From contig JBMNRB010000015.1 of assembly GCA_050944435.1 (NCBI GenBank), forward strand, positions 1-64,000: a stretch of DNA of 64,000 nt, written 5' to 3'. Positions 44,103 through 53,245 of the stretch are shown here, piece by piece. The position numbers were made by a program, and so were the translations under genes. The notes beneath the pieces are model-generated. The model made no database searches, was not told the origin of the DNA, and saw only the letters and a program-made list of their open reading frames with translations. This DNA is from Ruminococcus_G sp050944435. Lineage in GTDB: Bacteria; Bacillota; Clostridia; Lachnospirales; Lachnospiraceae. Positions within the stretch are counted from its first letter, which is position 1, and each line of letters opens with the position of its first letter.

Positions 44103-45122
44103 TTAATTATTGATCAGTTTATCTTCGTCACTCCAGCTGTACAGCTCGCGCACTTCTTTTCCTACGATTTCTGACGGATGTTCCGCAGCCAGTTTTCTCA
44201 TCGCCTTGAAATGAACCTGGGATCCCGCTGAAGACATATCCAACAGGAAATCTTTTGCAAAAGTACCATCCTGGATATCGCTCAGGATCTTCTTCATCGT
44301 CTTCTTAGTCTCCTCTGTGATGATCTTCGGTCCTGTAATATAGTCGCCGTACTCAGCTGTGTTGGAGATAGAATATCTCATTCCGGCAAAACCTGACTGA
44401 TAGATCAGGTCTACAATCAGTTTCATCTCATGGATACATTCAAAGTAAGCGTTTCTTGGATCGTATCCGGCCTCTACCAGAGTTTCATATCCCGCCTGCA
44501 TCAGCGCACATACACCGCCGCAGAGAACTGCCTGCTCACCAAACAAGTCTGTTTCTGTCTCTGTCCGGAAAGTGGTTTCCAGAACTCCTGCTCTCGCTCC
44601 GCCGATAGCCAGCGCATAAGCCAGGGCTATATCCAAAGCTTTTCCGCTCGCATCCTGCTCCACTGCTACCAGACAGGGAACGCCTTTTCCTGCCTGATAT
44701 TCGCTTCTTACTGTGTGCCCCGGTCCTTTGGGGGCTACCATGGTAACGTCTACGTTCTTAGGCGGTACAATGCATCCGAAATGGATATTAAATCCATGTG
44801 CAAACATCAGCATATTGCCCTCTTCCAGATTGGGCTCAATGGACTCTTTATACATTTGAGCCTGTTTCTCGTCATTGATCAGAATCATGATGATATCCGC
44901 GCGTTTTGCAGCTTCTGCAGCTGTATAAACTTCAAAACCCTGTGCTTCGGCTTTTGCCCAGGATTTGCTGCCTTCATAAAGTCCGATAATAACATTGCAT
45001 CCGGATTCTTTGGCATTCAGAGCATGTGCATGTCCCTGGCTTCCATATCCGATAATTGCAATCGTTTTTCCCTCCAGCATGGAAAGGTTACAGTCTTCCT
45101 GATAATAAATTTTTGCTGCCAT
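44103..45122 (-). CDS. ilvC: Ketol-acid reductoisomerase
   Basis: A 339-residue class I enzyme. The Rossmann motif GYGSQGHAHALN (about 26-37) and the knotted C-terminal domain, with MVAPKGPGHTVRSEY, are present. It converts acetolactate and acetohydroxybutyrate in valine, leucine and isoleucine synthesis. It lies 57 bases after ilvH, transcribed from the promoter at 45725. Confidence 0.98.
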   Translation of the reverse strand: MAAKIYYQEDCNLSMLEGKTIAIIGYGSQGHAHALNAKESGCNVIIGLYEGSKSWAKAEAQGFEVYTAAEAAKRADIIMILINDEKQAQMYKESIEPNLEEGNMLMFAHGFNIHFGCIVPPKNVDVTMVAPKGPGHTVRSEYQAGKGVPCLVAVEQDASGKALDIALAYALAIGGARAGVLETTFRTETETDLFGEQAVLCGGVCALMQAGYETLVEAGYDPRNAYFECIHEMKLIVDLIYQSGFAGMRYSISNTAEYGDYITGPKIITEETKKTMKKILSDIQDGTFAKDFLLDMSSAGSQVHFKAMRKLAAEHPSEIVGKEVRELYSWSDEDKLINN

Positions 45123-45179
45123 TTTTCTTCCTCCTGGTAATTTAATTTTATGTTAGGGGATTACTCCTCCAGCAAGCTG

Positions 45180-45677
45180 TTACAAATACTGAACGTCATC
45201 CGCTCCCCTGGAAAGTCCTGCCAGTCCCGTTCTGGCCAGCTCCAGAATTTCATATTCATCCAGTATGTCCAGAAATGCCTCCAGCTTCCGCTGTTCGCCG
45301 GTCAGTTCAATGACCATAGATTCTTTTCCCACATCCACGATTTTTGCACGGAAAATCTGTGCAATAGATGTAATATTCTGTCTCTGATTCGGCATAACTT
45401 TAATTTTTATCAGCATCAATTCCCGGTTTACGCTCTCCCCAGGTTTCAACACTTTAATGTGACGCACATCCACCAGCTTTTCCAGCTGCTTCGTAATCTG
45501 ATCCAAAACCAGATCATCTCCGCTGCACACGACAGTCATGCGGGTAATTTCCGGATTGGTAGTCATACCGGCAGTGATACTGTCAATACTGTACCCTCTG
45601 CGGCTGAACAGTCCTGCCACACGGCTGAGCACGCCTGACGTGTTATCAACCAATATAGATAAGACTCTGCGTTTCAT
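45180..45677 (-). CDS. ilvH: Acetolactate synthase regulatory subunit
   Basis: A 165-residue protein. The N-terminal ACT domain (LSILVDNTSGVLSRVAGLFSRRGY) and a C-terminal ferredoxin-like domain are standard. It gives valine feedback to the catalytic subunit IlvB, which is not adjacent. The ATG at 45677 follows AGGAAG and lies 41 bases after the predicted transcript start; the longer frame begins upstream of the message. Confidence 0.95.
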   Translation of the reverse strand: MKRRVLSILVDNTSGVLSRVAGLFSRRGYSIDSITAGMTTNPEITRMTVVCSGDDLVLDQITKQLEKLVDVRHIKVLKPGESVNRELMLIKIKVMPNQRQNITSIAQIFRAKIVDVGKESMVIELTGEQRKLEAFLDILDEYEILELARTGLAGLSRGADDVQYL

Positions 45678-45724
45678 AAACTTCCTGCTTTCTTTCTCTA
45701 ATGCGTTAAATAACTCTGCCAATT

Positions 45725-45753
45725 ATTCTACCAATATATACTTTTTTTGTCAA
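45725..45753 (-). promoter_or_regulatory. Promoter of ilvH-ilvC
   Basis: On the minus strand, TTGACA (45748-45753) and TAGAAT (45725-45730), spacer 17. The leader is only about 41 bases, so there is no leader-peptide or T-box attenuator. Confidence 0.8.
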
Positions 45754-45783
45754 TGAGAATTTGGCAGGGTGAACAGAATACAT

Positions 45784-46200
45784 CTATTCCCCTATTATCT
45801 TGATTAAAACTCTCTTATCCCTTTTCCCGTCAAACTCATAATAAAAAATCTGTTCCCAGGTTCCGAAATCCAGACGTCCGCCGGTAATGGCCACCACTGT
45901 CTCCCTTCCCATAATTGTCCTTTTCAGATGAGCATCCGCGTTATCCTCGTATCCGTTGTGCCGGTACTGGCTGTAAGGCTTCTCCGGCGCCAGACCCTCC
46001 AGCCACTTTTCATAATCCTGGTGAAGCCCGCTTTCATCATCGTTAATAAACACGCTGGCCGTAATATTCATGGCATTCACCAGAACCATCCCCTCTTTTA
46101 CGCCGCTTTTAGCAACGGCATCCTGCACATCTCTTGTAATATTTACCAGTCCTCTTCTGGCAGGCAGATGAAAGTGCAGTTCTTGTCGAAATGATTTCAT
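45784..46200 (-). CDS. YjbQ/UPF0047 family protein, copy 2
   Basis: A 138-residue protein of the common bacterial type: RRGLVNITRDVQDAV, GMVLVNAMNITASVFINDDE, NADAHLKRTIMG, GRLDFGTWEQIFYYEFDGKRDKRVLI. Function not settled. It differs clearly from the copy at 37293. Its ribosome site lies in the 3' arm of a perfect hairpin (46212-46252). It follows the ABC operon on the same strand. Confidence 0.9.
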   Translation of the reverse strand: MKSFRQELHFHLPARRGLVNITRDVQDAVAKSGVKEGMVLVNAMNITASVFINDDESGLHQDYEKWLEGLAPEKPYSQYRHNGYEDNADAHLKRTIMGRETVVAITGGRLDFGTWEQIFYYEFDGKRDKRVLIKIIGE

Positions 46201-46211
46201 AAATAAAATAC

Positions 46212-46252
46212 CTCCTGTAATCTCTCCTAATTATTATGACAGATTACAGGAG
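46212..46252 (-). promoter_or_regulatory. Perfect hairpin holding the yjbQ ribosome site
   Basis: CTCCTGTAATCT (46212-46223) and AGATTACAGGAG (46241-46252) form a 12-base perfect stem with a 17-base loop. On the minus strand the 3' arm ends in the AGGAGG ribosome site of the next gene and is followed by TATTTTATTT, so it may act as a terminator for the ABC operon, a ribosome-site lock, or both. Confidence 0.65.
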
Positions 46253-46261
46253 TATATCAAG

Positions 46262-46918
46262 TCAAAATTCTCTTTTCGAAAAAATATGCAGAGAGGCCAG
46301 ATAAGCGCCCCCATATACGGCCAGCAATATGAGAACTCCTATCCCCATGGCCAGCATCCCATTGCCTATTCGGAACAGGCGTTCTATCAAAATATTCAGA
46401 CCTTCACCGCCGACGATTCTCCCCAGAATAAGGATAAAGGCCACCGGAACAGCAATAATGCCCAAGATAAAAAATCTGGCTCTTTCCGTTCTCCATTTAA
46501 GCGCCGCCGGTACAATCAGCGCGTCGATTATCAGGTAAATCCAGGTCACGCTCAGTGTCTGCACAACCCACTCCGTCAGATTTTCCCCGCTGAAAAATCC
46601 GATACACGCCATCACCGCCAGGCTTCCCGCCACAGAAATACAAAACAATGCTCCCGCCAGGATCAGCAGAAAGAGAAATTTTTCCTTCACAATCATTCTT
46701 CTGCTGACCGGAAGAGTCATAGAATACAGAAAACCGCCGTTATCCTCTGTGCCAATGGAGGCAAATATCAGCGACATACTGCATACCATCCCCATAATCA
46801 TCAGGTATGACGGACTCTTCAAAAGGACGCTCAATACTCCCAAAAAAAGAAGAACAAACAAATACTGCCGCATATATTGCTTCAGGCAGTAAAAATCTTT
46901 CAGCAATAATCCCTTCAT
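46262..46918 (-). CDS. ABC-2 family permease
   Basis: A 218-residue protein with about six hydrophobic segments, of the small ABC2_membrane_5-like type found with YtrA-type regulators. MKGLLLKDFYCLKQYMRQYL is the usual N-terminus. It overlaps the ATPase gene by 4 bases. The exported substrate is unknown; relatives respond to cell-wall-active agents. Confidence 0.82.
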   Translation of the reverse strand: MKGLLLKDFYCLKQYMRQYLFVLLFLGVLSVLLKSPSYLMIMGMVCSMSLIFASIGTEDNGGFLYSMTLPVSRRMIVKEKFLFLLILAGALFCISVAGSLAVMACIGFFSGENLTEWVVQTLSVTWIYLIIDALIVPAALKWRTERARFFILGIIAVPVAFILILGRIVGGEGLNILIERLFRIGNGMLAMGIGVLILLAVYGGAYLASLHIFSKREF

Positions 46919-47775
46919 GGCTTTTCCCCCTTCACCAGAAACAGAATGATTTCCTCAATATTCGTTGGATCAATTGCGAACTCCCCCTCCAGCTCTTTCA
47001 GTCTGTCTTTCCCTTTCACCAAAACTTCACATTGAAACTGGCCTTTTCGCACAGATAAAATCTGTTTTTTGGGAACTTTCACCAAAAATTTTTCCGAACA
47101 TCGGAGTACGCCGTAATCACAGAGCATTTCGTCTTTATTCATAAAAAATTTCAGTTTTCCCTCCTGGAGAAAGGCGATATAATCTGATATTTTCTCCAGA
47201 TCACTGGTGATATGAGAAGAAATCAGCACCGTATGGGTTTCATCCTGGATGAATTCCAACAGGATATCCAGAATTTCATCTCTTACCACAGGATCCAGTC
47301 CGCTGGTCGCCTCATCGAAAATCAGAAGTTTTGCATCGTGGGAAAGAGCGATTGCCAGATTCAGCTTCATCTTCATCCCTTTGGAGTAATCTTTGATCTT
47401 TTTGTCTGCATCGATCTTGAATTGTTTTAAATATTTTCCATATTCCCTTTTCTGCCATCTGTCATATATATGTTCCAGACAAAGACCTATCTCCTGGGCA
47501 TTCATGGCGGCTGCAAAATCCAGATCTCCCAAAATCACCCCCACATCATTTTTCCATCCTCCCGGCAGGTCATCAAGGGGGGTACCATTTAAGAGAATCT
47601 GCCCCTCGTCCATATGAATCAGCCCCAGAATTCCCTTCAGCATCGTCGTCTTTCCCGCGCCGTTTTCTCCCACCAGACCAGTAATACATCCTCTGGGAAT
47701 GTCCAGATTCAGCGCTCCCAAAGTAAATGCATCATACCGTTTTACAACATTTCTCAAACTGATTGCCGTATCCAT
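46915..47775 (-). CDS. ABC transporter ATPase of a GntR-controlled operon
   Basis: A 286-residue protein. Walker A GENGAGKTT (about 37-45), signature variant KDYSKGMKMK and Walker B KLLIFDEATSGLD are present, with a C-terminal extension of about 70 residues. The ATG at 47775 has GAGGAGG in the tail of the preceding gntR gene. Pairs with the small permease downstream. Confidence 0.9.
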   Translation of the reverse strand: MDTAISLRNVVKRYDAFTLGALNLDIPRGCITGLVGENGAGKTTMLKGILGLIHMDEGQILLNGTPLDDLPGGWKNDVGVILGDLDFAAAMNAQEIGLCLEHIYDRWQKREYGKYLKQFKIDADKKIKDYSKGMKMKLNLAIALSHDAKLLIFDEATSGLDPVVRDEILDILLEFIQDETHTVLISSHITSDLEKISDYIAFLQEGKLKFFMNKDEMLCDYGVLRCSEKFLVKVPKKQILSVRKGQFQCEVLVKGKDRLKELEGEFAIDPTNIEEIILFLVKGEKP

Positions 47776-47779
47776 CTTC

Positions 47780-48154
47780 TCATGCCTCCTCAATCAACAT
47801 CTGCAGCATTTCTTTCAGCTCATCCATAGACACCCCTGTCTGCCGTGCTTTTTCAATTGCAGTGCTCAAAGCAGCCTCTATCTGTTTCAGCTGTTCCTCC
47901 CGCAAAAGTTCATGGTTGGATTCTGCCACAAAACTGCCCTTCCCCACCACGGTATATATAAATCCATCTTTTTCCAGGTCCTCATATGCCCGCTTCGTCG
48001 TAATTACGCTGATGCGAAGCTCCTTTGCCAACATTCTCATGGAAGGAAGGGGATCATGAGCTTTCAGCTCTCCCGTCATAATCATCCGTTTCAGCTGAGA
48101 GGCAATCTGTTCATAGATAGGTTTCCCACTGGAATTACTGATAATGATATCCAT
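47780..48154 (-). CDS. GntR-family (YtrA-type) regulator
   Basis: A 124-residue protein. A GntR winged helix-turn-helix (about 10-75, PIYEQIASQLKRMI then LPSMRMLAKELRISVITTKRAYEDLE) is followed by only a short dimerisation tail, the YtrA plan. Such proteins repress their own ABC operon until a signal, in some species a wall-active antibiotic, appears. A strong operator overlaps its promoter. Confidence 0.9.
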   Translation of the reverse strand: MDIIISNSSGKPIYEQIASQLKRMIMTGELKAHDPLPSMRMLAKELRISVITTKRAYEDLEKDGFIYTVVGKGSFVAESNHELLREEQLKQIEAALSTAIEKARQTGVSMDELKEMLQMLIEEA

Positions 48155-48176
48155 GAATTTTCTCCTCGTGTTTTAT

Positions 48177-48216
48177 TGTATATATTCATTATATACACCA
48201 TGCACACTTCTGTCAA
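48177..48216 (-). promoter_or_regulatory. Promoter and GntR operator of the ABC operon
   Basis: TTGACA (48211-48216) and TATAAT (48188-48193), spacer 17, minus strand. A perfect dyad TGTATATA-TTCAT-TATATACA (48177-48197) covers the -10 box, the place for autorepression by the GntR protein. Confidence 0.75.
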
Positions 48217-48221
48217 TGCTT

Positions 48222-48270
48222 ATATTAAAAATCCGGACGAAAATACATTTTTGTATCTCCGTCCGGATTT
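48222..48270 (-). terminator. Terminator after the activase gene
   Basis: On the minus strand AAATCCGGACG pairs perfectly with CGTCCGGATTT, followed by TTTAATA; it starts 4 bases after the stop codon. Confidence 0.8.
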
Positions 48271-48273
48271 CCT

Positions 48274-51200
48274 TTATTTTTTTCCGGATTCCGAAAGTTT
48301 AATATTCATCACCAGCATTTGAAGCCTGTTTTCTATATTGGCAAAACTAACGTCCGGATCATAATCCAGGGGCAGAATCTGCGCGTCCGGATACTTTTCT
48401 TTGATTTTTTTGGAAATCCCCCTGCCCACCACATGGTTGGGAAGACAGCCGAAAGGCTGCAAAATAACGAACACCCGGCATCCTTTTTTGGCGTGGTGCA
48501 GAATTTCTCCGGGAATCAGGATCCCTTCTCCTGCGTCAAAGGTATGGGGAATCACCGGATCGCTCTCCCTGGCCAGCTCCTGGATACGCGCCGGCTTTTC
48601 ATAGAGTGGATGGGAGGAGGCAATCTTATCCGTTAAATTATGGGCAAGATCGAAAAAACAGTCCACAGCTCTGAAAAAAAGTTTTTTCGTCAGCGGTCTG
48701 TTCACCTGATACTCACGAATCTGGCTGTCCTGATAGAAATAAGTTTTCTGTATCACATCCGACATTCTGGCTTCAATGATTTCAAAACCATTTTTCTCCA
48801 GATATTCCTCGATATCATGATTGGCGCCCGGGTGGAAATTCAGAAGATATTCTCCTACAATCAGTACCCGGGGACGGGGAACTGATCGGTCGTAAGCCAC
48901 TTCCCCCATGAGGTGAACCGCCCGTTTAAACCCCCGGAGAGCGCCGCTGATGCCGGACTGCTGCAGCCCATTGATCACCGCATCCATCGCTTCCTCAAAA
49001 GCCCGCTGTGCGCTCCCTTTCTCCAGCTCATAGGGGCGAATCTTCCGCAGCAGCTCCTCCAGTACATCTATCATAGGCAGCCCGAAAACCAGCCGGGCTC
49101 CAGAAAGCAGGCTCATACGGAATCCAGGATGTATGTTATGATAATCCACATCATCATTGGTGAGAATCGGAATGTTCTCATAGCCGGCATCATCCAGTGC
49201 TTTTCTCAGCAACGCTCCGTAATGGGTCAGCCGGCAGTCGCCGATATATTTCGCCATGGCAACCGCCGTATTCTCCACATCATACTTTCCGCTGTCCAGT
49301 GATGCCAGAACTTCTCCGATGACGATCTGAGCCGGAAAACAGATGTCGTTGTGTACGTATCGTTTTCCCATACGAATCGCCTCTTCCCGCCCGATCTCAA
49401 GGGGAACGGCGCGGATTCCCTGTCCCTGAAGCGCAGCAGACATCAGACGGCTGAATGCATGGGAAGTATTGGGAACCAAAACGGTCTTTTCCTTCCGATC
49501 CGCCTTTTCAAATTTTAGGGGATAGGGATCCTTTAACTTTCCCGCCTTTTTCTGCTCCGCCCGTTCTCTTTTCATGGCTACCGTCTCCAAGAAAGACCGG
49601 ATCCTGATCCGCAACGGACCCTGGATATCACTTTCATCCACTTTCAGTATCAGAGGAATTTTTCCGGACACCTCGTCCATGAGACGAACAATTTCATCGG
49701 AAAGATAGGCATCATGGCCGCATCCGAAACTTACGATCTGAACGTATTCCAGACTTTGGTTTTTCGCTGCAATGAGAGCGGAAGACAACATCCTGGCATG
49801 ATAATTATTGACGATATCCAGTCGGCTTAAACTAAGATCCTCCTGTTCCGTTCCCGGCAGAGAATCTGCCGTCAGGACCGGTATTCCCATACCGGTAAAA
49901 ATCTCCGGAAGTTCATGATTGACCAATGTATCGTTTTGATAAGGTCTGGAAGCGAGAACTACTGCAAATTTGCCTTCCTTTTCTGCCTGTTCCAGCACCT
50001 GTCTTCCCCGCTCTTTCAACTCATTCTGAAACAGCTCCTGCGCCCGGTTCCCAGCTCCGATGGCCCTGGCTGTTTCTTTTTCGGAAATCTGAAAGGTTTC
50101 TTTCATATACCGCTTTAATTGGTTTTCCTGATCTTCTTTTGTATACCAGTGGAACAGCGGAGCATCGTAGGGAATCCCCCACAATTCTTCCGGATTATCG
50201 GAATTTCCCACTACCAGCGGATACCCTTTCACAACTGCGCACATAGACTGACTGGTTTTTTCCGTATTTTCCGACGGCACAGTGGTCACCGACGGCATAA
50301 AAATCCGATCCACCTTTTTCTCAGCCAGATTTCTGAGATGGCCATGTACCAATTTGGCAGGAAAACAAACTGTATCTGAGGTTACCGCCGAGAGTCCCTT
50401 TTCATAAATTTCTCTCGTACTGGGATCTGATACCTTTACCTGAAATCCCAATGCTCGCCAGAAAGTCCGCCAAAAAGGCATCATCTCCCAGAATGCCAGA
50501 ACTCTGGGTATACCAATTGTGATATCCCTTTTTCTTTCCGGCTCTGGGCAGGAATATTTTCGGAAAAGAAGTTTTTCTCTCACCCGATATAAATTCGGTA
50601 CAGCATTGGCCTTCTGCACTTTCTCCTTTAACTGTTTCTTCACGCCGGAATCTCCGGGATCTCCCAGAATTTCCCCCCGTTCACATCGGTTGTTGGTAAT
50701 CCAGGAATTTCCATTGGAGAAGAGAAGAATGGTCCTTTTACAGTGATTGGTACAGAAGGGGCAGGGAGAGTTTGCCTGTTGTCTGTAAGAAAATTTTTCC
50801 AGTTCGTCCAAATGAATAAACGTCCGGTCAGCCGGGTTTTTCTGGTGCCTTTCCTTTGCAATCAGCGCAATCCCTATGGCACCCATAAGTCCTGGATAAG
50901 GAGCACGGACCACTTCCCTCCCCGTATACTCCTCCATGGCTCTTAAAACCGCGTCGTTCTCAAAAGTGCCTCCCTGTACCACAATCTTTTCTCCAAGAGA
51001 ATCCAGATTAGACAGCCGAACCACCTTTGTGAATACATTTTCAATAATGGAACGGCACAGTCCGGCCATAATATCCTGGGCTCCCCTTCCGTTTCTCTGT
51101 TCCGTAATAATACTGCTGTTCATAAAAACCGTACACCGGCTTCCCAGCACTGCCGGATGTTTCGATGAAAAGGCTGCCTTGGCAATCTCCTTAGTCGGAA

Positions 51201-52674
51201 TATTAAGGGAGGAGGCAAAGTTTTCCAGAAATGAACCGCAGCCGGAAGAACATGCTTCGTTGACCAGAATATTGGTGATGATGCCTTTATCCAGCCACAT
51301 GGCCTTCATATCCTGGCCGCCGATATCCAGAATAAACGTGGCGTCTTTCACATATTTTGCCGCCGCCCGGGCATGAGCCACGGTTTCCACCGTATGGTAT
51401 TCTGCACGAAAGGCCTTGGCAAACAGCATCTCTCCGTATCCTGTCGTCCCCGCGGCGAGAATATGCAGCTTCGCCCCTGCCCTCTGATATCGGTTCCTTA
51501 TCTCAATGAGAGCGCGTTTCGCCACATTCAGCGGTTCTCCCTCATTGGGCGCGTAAAATGATCCCAATAATTCTTCCTGCTCATCCATCAGAACAAATTT
51601 CGTTGTAGTACTTCCGGAATCAATTCCCAGATAGGCCCAGACCTCTTCCCCCTGTTTCGGCCCTTTCCATTCCAGCGGACGAATCTCATGTCGTTTCTCA
51701 AAGGCTTCCCTTTCTTCATCAGAAGAAAAGAAGGGAGCCGCCTGCACCCCAGTTTCTTCATTTTGAAAGCAGCGGCTTTTTAATTCATCAAGAAGTCCGA
51801 CGGGAGAAAGAAAAGTTTCCCTGCCTTCAGCCATGCTGTCTGCCGAAACTGCCGCTCCATAAGCCACCATAAGCTCCGGATGCTCCGGAATGATCGTCTC
51901 TCCTTCTGTCAGATTCAATCTCTCCTGAAAAACACGCACCAGTACCGGATGGAAGGTCAGCGGTCCTCCCTCAAAGACCACAGGTTTTTTTATCTCCAAT
52001 CCCTGAGCCAGTCCGCCGATGGTTTGTTTTGCAATGGCATGATAAGCAGACAAGGCAATATCTGCCTTCGCCACTCCCTGATTCAGCAAAGGCTGGATAT
52101 CTGTTTTCGCATATACGCCGCATCGCCCTGAAATATCATAAACACAGCTTCCCTCTTCTGCCAATGCGTTAAAATCCTGAACCGGTACTTTTAAAACCGA
52201 CGCAATCTCATCGATAAACGCTCCGGTTCCTCCTGCACAGCTTCCATTCATACGCATATCCGCCACCTGGAAAGTTCCCGCGTTTTGATCTTCCTGAAAG
52301 AAAATCATTTTCGCATCCTGGCCGCCCAACTCAATGGCACATCCCACCGATTTGTACCGAAATTTTAAGGCAGCCGCACTAGCAGCCACCTCCTGTACAA
52401 AAAGAAGATTCAGCTTTTCCGCAATCGGTTTGGCGCCAGATCCGGTCAGACAAAAGCGAAACTCTTCATTTGGAAAAACTTTTTCCAGTTCTTCCAGAAT
52501 TCGCAGGACGCTTTTAATCTGATCTGCATGATGTCTTCTATAATCAGAATATAAGATTTCTTTGCTTTCCAAATCCAGGATTACAGCCTTTGTCGTGGTA
52601 GAACCAATGTCAATCCCCGCGGCCAGCTTTCTCCCAGACATCTCTTTCTGTAAATTTTCTGTCATTTTTCTCAT
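48274..52674 (-). CDS. Giant acyl-CoA dehydratase activase (tandem ASKHA plus HgdB-like)
   Basis: A 1466-residue protein. Two BadF/HgdC-type ATPase modules lie in tandem: GIDIGSTTTK (20-29) with GGQDAK (117-122), and GIDSGSTTTK (350-359) with GGQDMK (452-457). Each keeps both cysteines that hold the shared 4Fe-4S cluster in HgdC dimers: C146 and C185, then C475 and C514. A Cys cluster (CPFCTNHC, about 659-666) and a long DUF2229/HgdB-like half with VCFPAKLVHGH and ICFPAQIVIGEV follow. HgdC-type activases use ATP to drive electrons into radical dehydratases and double-cubane proteins. The substrate of these giant forms is not known. No partner dehydratase adjoins it. The ribosome site is weak. 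Confidence 0.85.
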   Translation of the reverse strand: MRKMTENLQKEMSGRKLAAGIDIGSTTTKAVILDLESKEILYSDYRRHHADQIKSVLRILEELEKVFPNEEFRFCLTGSGAKPIAEKLNLLFVQEVAASAAALKFRYKSVGCAIELGGQDAKMIFFQEDQNAGTFQVADMRMNGSCAGGTGAFIDEIASVLKVPVQDFNALAEEGSCVYDISGRCGVYAKTDIQPLLNQGVAKADIALSAYHAIAKQTIGGLAQGLEIKKPVVFEGGPLTFHPVLVRVFQERLNLTEGETIIPEHPELMVAYGAAVSADSMAEGRETFLSPVGLLDELKSRCFQNEETGVQAAPFFSSDEEREAFEKRHEIRPLEWKGPKQGEEVWAYLGIDSGSTTTKFVLMDEQEELLGSFYAPNEGEPLNVAKRALIEIRNRYQRAGAKLHILAAGTTGYGEMLFAKAFRAEYHTVETVAHARAAAKYVKDATFILDIGGQDMKAMWLDKGIITNILVNEACSSGCGSFLENFASSLNIPTKEIAKAAFSSKHPAVLGSRCTVFMNSSIITEQRNGRGAQDIMAGLCRSIIENVFTKVVRLSNLDSLGEKIVVQGGTFENDAVLRAMEEYTGREVVRAPYPGLMGAIGIALIAKERHQKNPADRTFIHLDELEKFSYRQQANSPCPFCTNHCKRTILLFSNGNSWITNNRCERGEILGDPGDSGVKKQLKEKVQKANAVPNLYRVREKLLFRKYSCPEPERKRDITIGIPRVLAFWEMMPFWRTFWRALGFQVKVSDPSTREIYEKGLSAVTSDTVCFPAKLVHGHLRNLAEKKVDRIFMPSVTTVPSENTEKTSQSMCAVVKGYPLVVGNSDNPEELWGIPYDAPLFHWYTKEDQENQLKRYMKETFQISEKETARAIGAGNRAQELFQNELKERGRQVLEQAEKEGKFAVVLASRPYQNDTLVNHELPEIFTGMGIPVLTADSLPGTEQEDLSLSRLDIVNNYHARMLSSALIAAKNQSLEYVQIVSFGCGHDAYLSDEIVRLMDEVSGKIPLILKVDESDIQGPLRIRIRSFLETVAMKRERAEQKKAGKLKDPYPLKFEKADRKEKTVLVPNTSHAFSRLMSAALQGQGIRAVPLEIGREEAIRMGKRYVHNDICFPAQIVIGEVLASLDSGKYDVENTAVAMAKYIGDCRLTHYGALLRKALDDAGYENIPILTNDDVDYHNIHPGFRMSLLSGARLVFGLPMIDVLEELLRKIRPYELEKGSAQRAFEEAMDAVINGLQQSGISGALRGFKRAVHLMGEVAYDRSVPRPRVLIVGEYLLNFHPGANHDIEEYLEKNGFEIIEARMSDVIQKTYFYQDSQIREYQVNRPLTKKLFFRAVDCFFDLAHNLTDKIASSHPLYEKPARIQELARESDPVIPHTFDAGEGILIPGEILHHAKKGCRVFVILQPFGCLPNHVVGRGISKKIKEKYPDAQILPLDYDPDVSFANIENRLQMLVMNIKLSESGKK

Positions 52675-52771
52675 TCGTTTCTTCTTAACAATAATTTTTT
52701 TATAATATTACATTATACAAAATTCTTCCAAAAAAATGAATAAAAAAAATATTATCGTCAATAAAAAACTT

Positions 52772-53245
52772 TTATCGTTTCTTTTTCCTTATGATTTTCG
52801 GCAGTTTGGCAATCCATGCAATTCCCTGCTGAGGAATCTCAAACACAAAGATAATCCCCAACACAATGGCAATCGCCGTCCCAATGGTCTGTCTTCCATA
52901 AAGGGATCCCTGATCTATCTCGCCGATGATCAGGTAATAAACCGTACGATATATCCCTATTCCGGGAACCAGCGGAAAAATGCCGGCAGACAGAAAGATC
53001 GTCGTAGGGCATTTAAAAATCACCCCGCATATTCTTGATAGAAAAACCACAAAGGCAGCAGCAAGAAAAGTAGCCGGCAGATAAGATACTTCCTGCAATA
53101 CCGTCATCCACCAGTAAAGCATCCATCCTGCTCCGCCGATCAATCCGCAGCAGGGATAATGTTCCCGCGGAATATAAAAAATTACAGAAAAAGCAATTGT
53201 TCCAAAATATGACGCCAAAAACTGAATTGCTGCTTCAAGAATCAT
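52772..53245 (-). CDS. Threonine/serine exporter, ThrE_2 (DUF3815) half
   Basis: A 157-residue membrane protein with about five hydrophobic segments, including TTIFLSAGIFPLVPGIGIYRT, the motif shared with ThrE. It overlaps the partner gene by 4 bases; the two halves together form the exporter that is one chain in Corynebacterium ThrE. Basic C-terminus KLPKIIRKKKR. Confidence 0.9.
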   Translation of the reverse strand: MILEAAIQFLASYFGTIAFSVIFYIPREHYPCCGLIGGAGWMLYWWMTVLQEVSYLPATFLAAAFVVFLSRICGVIFKCPTTIFLSAGIFPLVPGIGIYRTVYYLIIGEIDQGSLYGRQTIGTAIAIVLGIIFVFEIPQQGIAWIAKLPKIIRKKKR

